DNA of 6,344 nucleotides, from positions 1-6,344 of the forward strand of contig JAIPDY010000197.1 in the NCBI GenBank assembly GCA_021737445.1, read 5' to 3'. Positions 6,176 through 6,344 of the stretch are shown one piece after another. The notes beneath the pieces were generated by a model. That model was not told the origin of the DNA. It worked only from the letters and a program-made list of their open reading frames with translations, and searched no databases. The translations under genes and the position numbers were made by a program. This stretch comes from Desulfotignum sp. Its GTDB lineage: Bacteria > Desulfobacterota > Desulfobacteria > Desulfobacterales > Desulfobacteraceae. The stretch's first letter is position 1, and each line of letters begins with the position of its first letter.

Positions 6176-6224
6176 GGCCATGAGGGCGTCTTCTTTTTTT
6201 ACAAAAGAATGGACCTTCATGGCC
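6176..6224. terminator. Two-sided intrinsic terminator hairpin
   Basis: GGCCATGAGGG (6176-6186) pairs with CCTTCATGGCC (6214-6224) over 11 positions with one G-T, and the interior adds TTCTTTT (6191-6197) pairing with AAAAGAA (6203-6209). Read on the minus strand it is followed directly by a run of T (6175 downward, then GTC). Read on the plus strand it is followed by GTTTTAATGTTTTTTT. It can therefore stop transcription in either direction. It either ends an upstream minus-strand gene or acts as an attenuator in the leader of the metal-uptake operon. Confidence 0.75.
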
Positions 6225-6249
6225 GTTTTAATGTTTTTTTATGTTTGTT

Positions 6250-6266
6250 CTGCCGCCGGGCGGCAG
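6250..6266. repeat. GC-rich inverted repeat
   Basis: CTGCCG (6250-6255) and CGGCAG (6261-6266) form a near-perfect GC hairpin in an AT-rich setting. No T run follows on either strand, so it is not a standard terminator by itself. It sits two bases after the possible stop codon of the upstream reading frame and 25 bases before the stronger hairpin. Confidence 0.5.
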
Positions 6267-6267
6267 G

Positions 6268-6344
6268 TCATTCTAAATATACCAGCGGCTTCAGCCGCAG
6301 TTGTTGTTCATGGTATGTACCAGGCATTTTCCCAAAACACAAGG
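6268..6344 (-). CDS. Possible 3' end of an upstream gene (partial, unidentified)
   Basis: On the minus strand a frame is open from the window edge for 24 codons and ends at TGA (6270-6268). The last residues read HEQQLRLKPLVYLE. The composition is protein-like, and the stop is followed by two hairpins, as expected at a gene end. Twenty-four open codons can also occur by chance, and within them lie two palindromes (GCGGCT-TC-AGCCGC at 6285-6298 and TGGTA-TG-TACCA at 6311-6322), which would also fit a structured RNA. I do not recognise the family. Confidence 0.35.
   Translation of the reverse strand, partial: LCFGKMPGTYHEQQLRLKPLVYLE

Noticed and set aside
6066..6344. Cobalamin riboswitch or NikR operator upstream of the operon
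   Set aside because: No B12-box sequence and no clear spaced inverted repeat of NikR type was found by eye on either strand.

Overview
The window holds one tightly packed minus-strand operon that reads right to left and looks like a complete envelope-spanning uptake system for nickel (or cobalt). In transcription order it encodes an outer-membrane beta-barrel porin (6065-4935), a periplasmic DUF4198/NikK-type protein (4903-4097), a small secreted NikL-type beta-domain protein (4084-3752), a small coiled-coil protein with one C-terminal membrane helix (3755-3462), the substrate-specific membrane subunit CbiM/NikM (3458-2844), the coupling membrane subunit CbiQ/NikQ (2851-1925), and a two-domain fused ATPase CbiO/NikO with a very histidine-rich tail (1912-83). 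Gene junctions are a 31-base gap, a 12-base gap, a 4-base ATGA overlap, a 3-base gap, an 8-base overlap and a 12-base gap, so co-transcription and translational coupling are very likely.

The organism is probably a Gram-negative anaerobe of the Desulfobacterota type (a sulfate reducer related to Desulfobacter or Desulfotignum). This is inferred from the moderately GC-rich genes, the AT-rich spacers, the LbtU-like porin and the NikK/NikL accessory genes. Such organisms need nickel for hydrogenases and CO dehydrogenase and cobalt for corrinoids. I cannot name the species. The NikK/NikL partners, the lack of CbiN and the lack of a recognisable B12 riboswitch favour nickel over cobalt, but the sequence does not prove it.

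Region by region: 1-82 is the operon's downstream end with a perfect GC-rich palindrome. 83-3461 is the ECF transporter core. 3462-4903 holds the accessory secreted proteins. 4935-6065 is the porin. 6066-6344 is the upstream region, with a strong two-sided terminator-like hairpin (6176-6224), two smaller hairpins, and the possible 3' end of a preceding minus-strand gene stopping at 6268.

The likely flow of metal is: porin across the outer membrane, capture by NikK and NikL (both predicted to expose an N-terminal histidine after signal cleavage), passage through CbiM whose own Met1-His2 end binds metal, ATP-driven transport by CbiQ and the fused CbiO, then binding in the cytoplasm by the tail of 28 histidines on CbiO. 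The unusual points are the split of a NikL-like protein into two separately exported pieces, the fused double ATPase with its polyhistidine tail, an extra membrane helix at the start of CbiQ, and the dedicated porin heading the operon.
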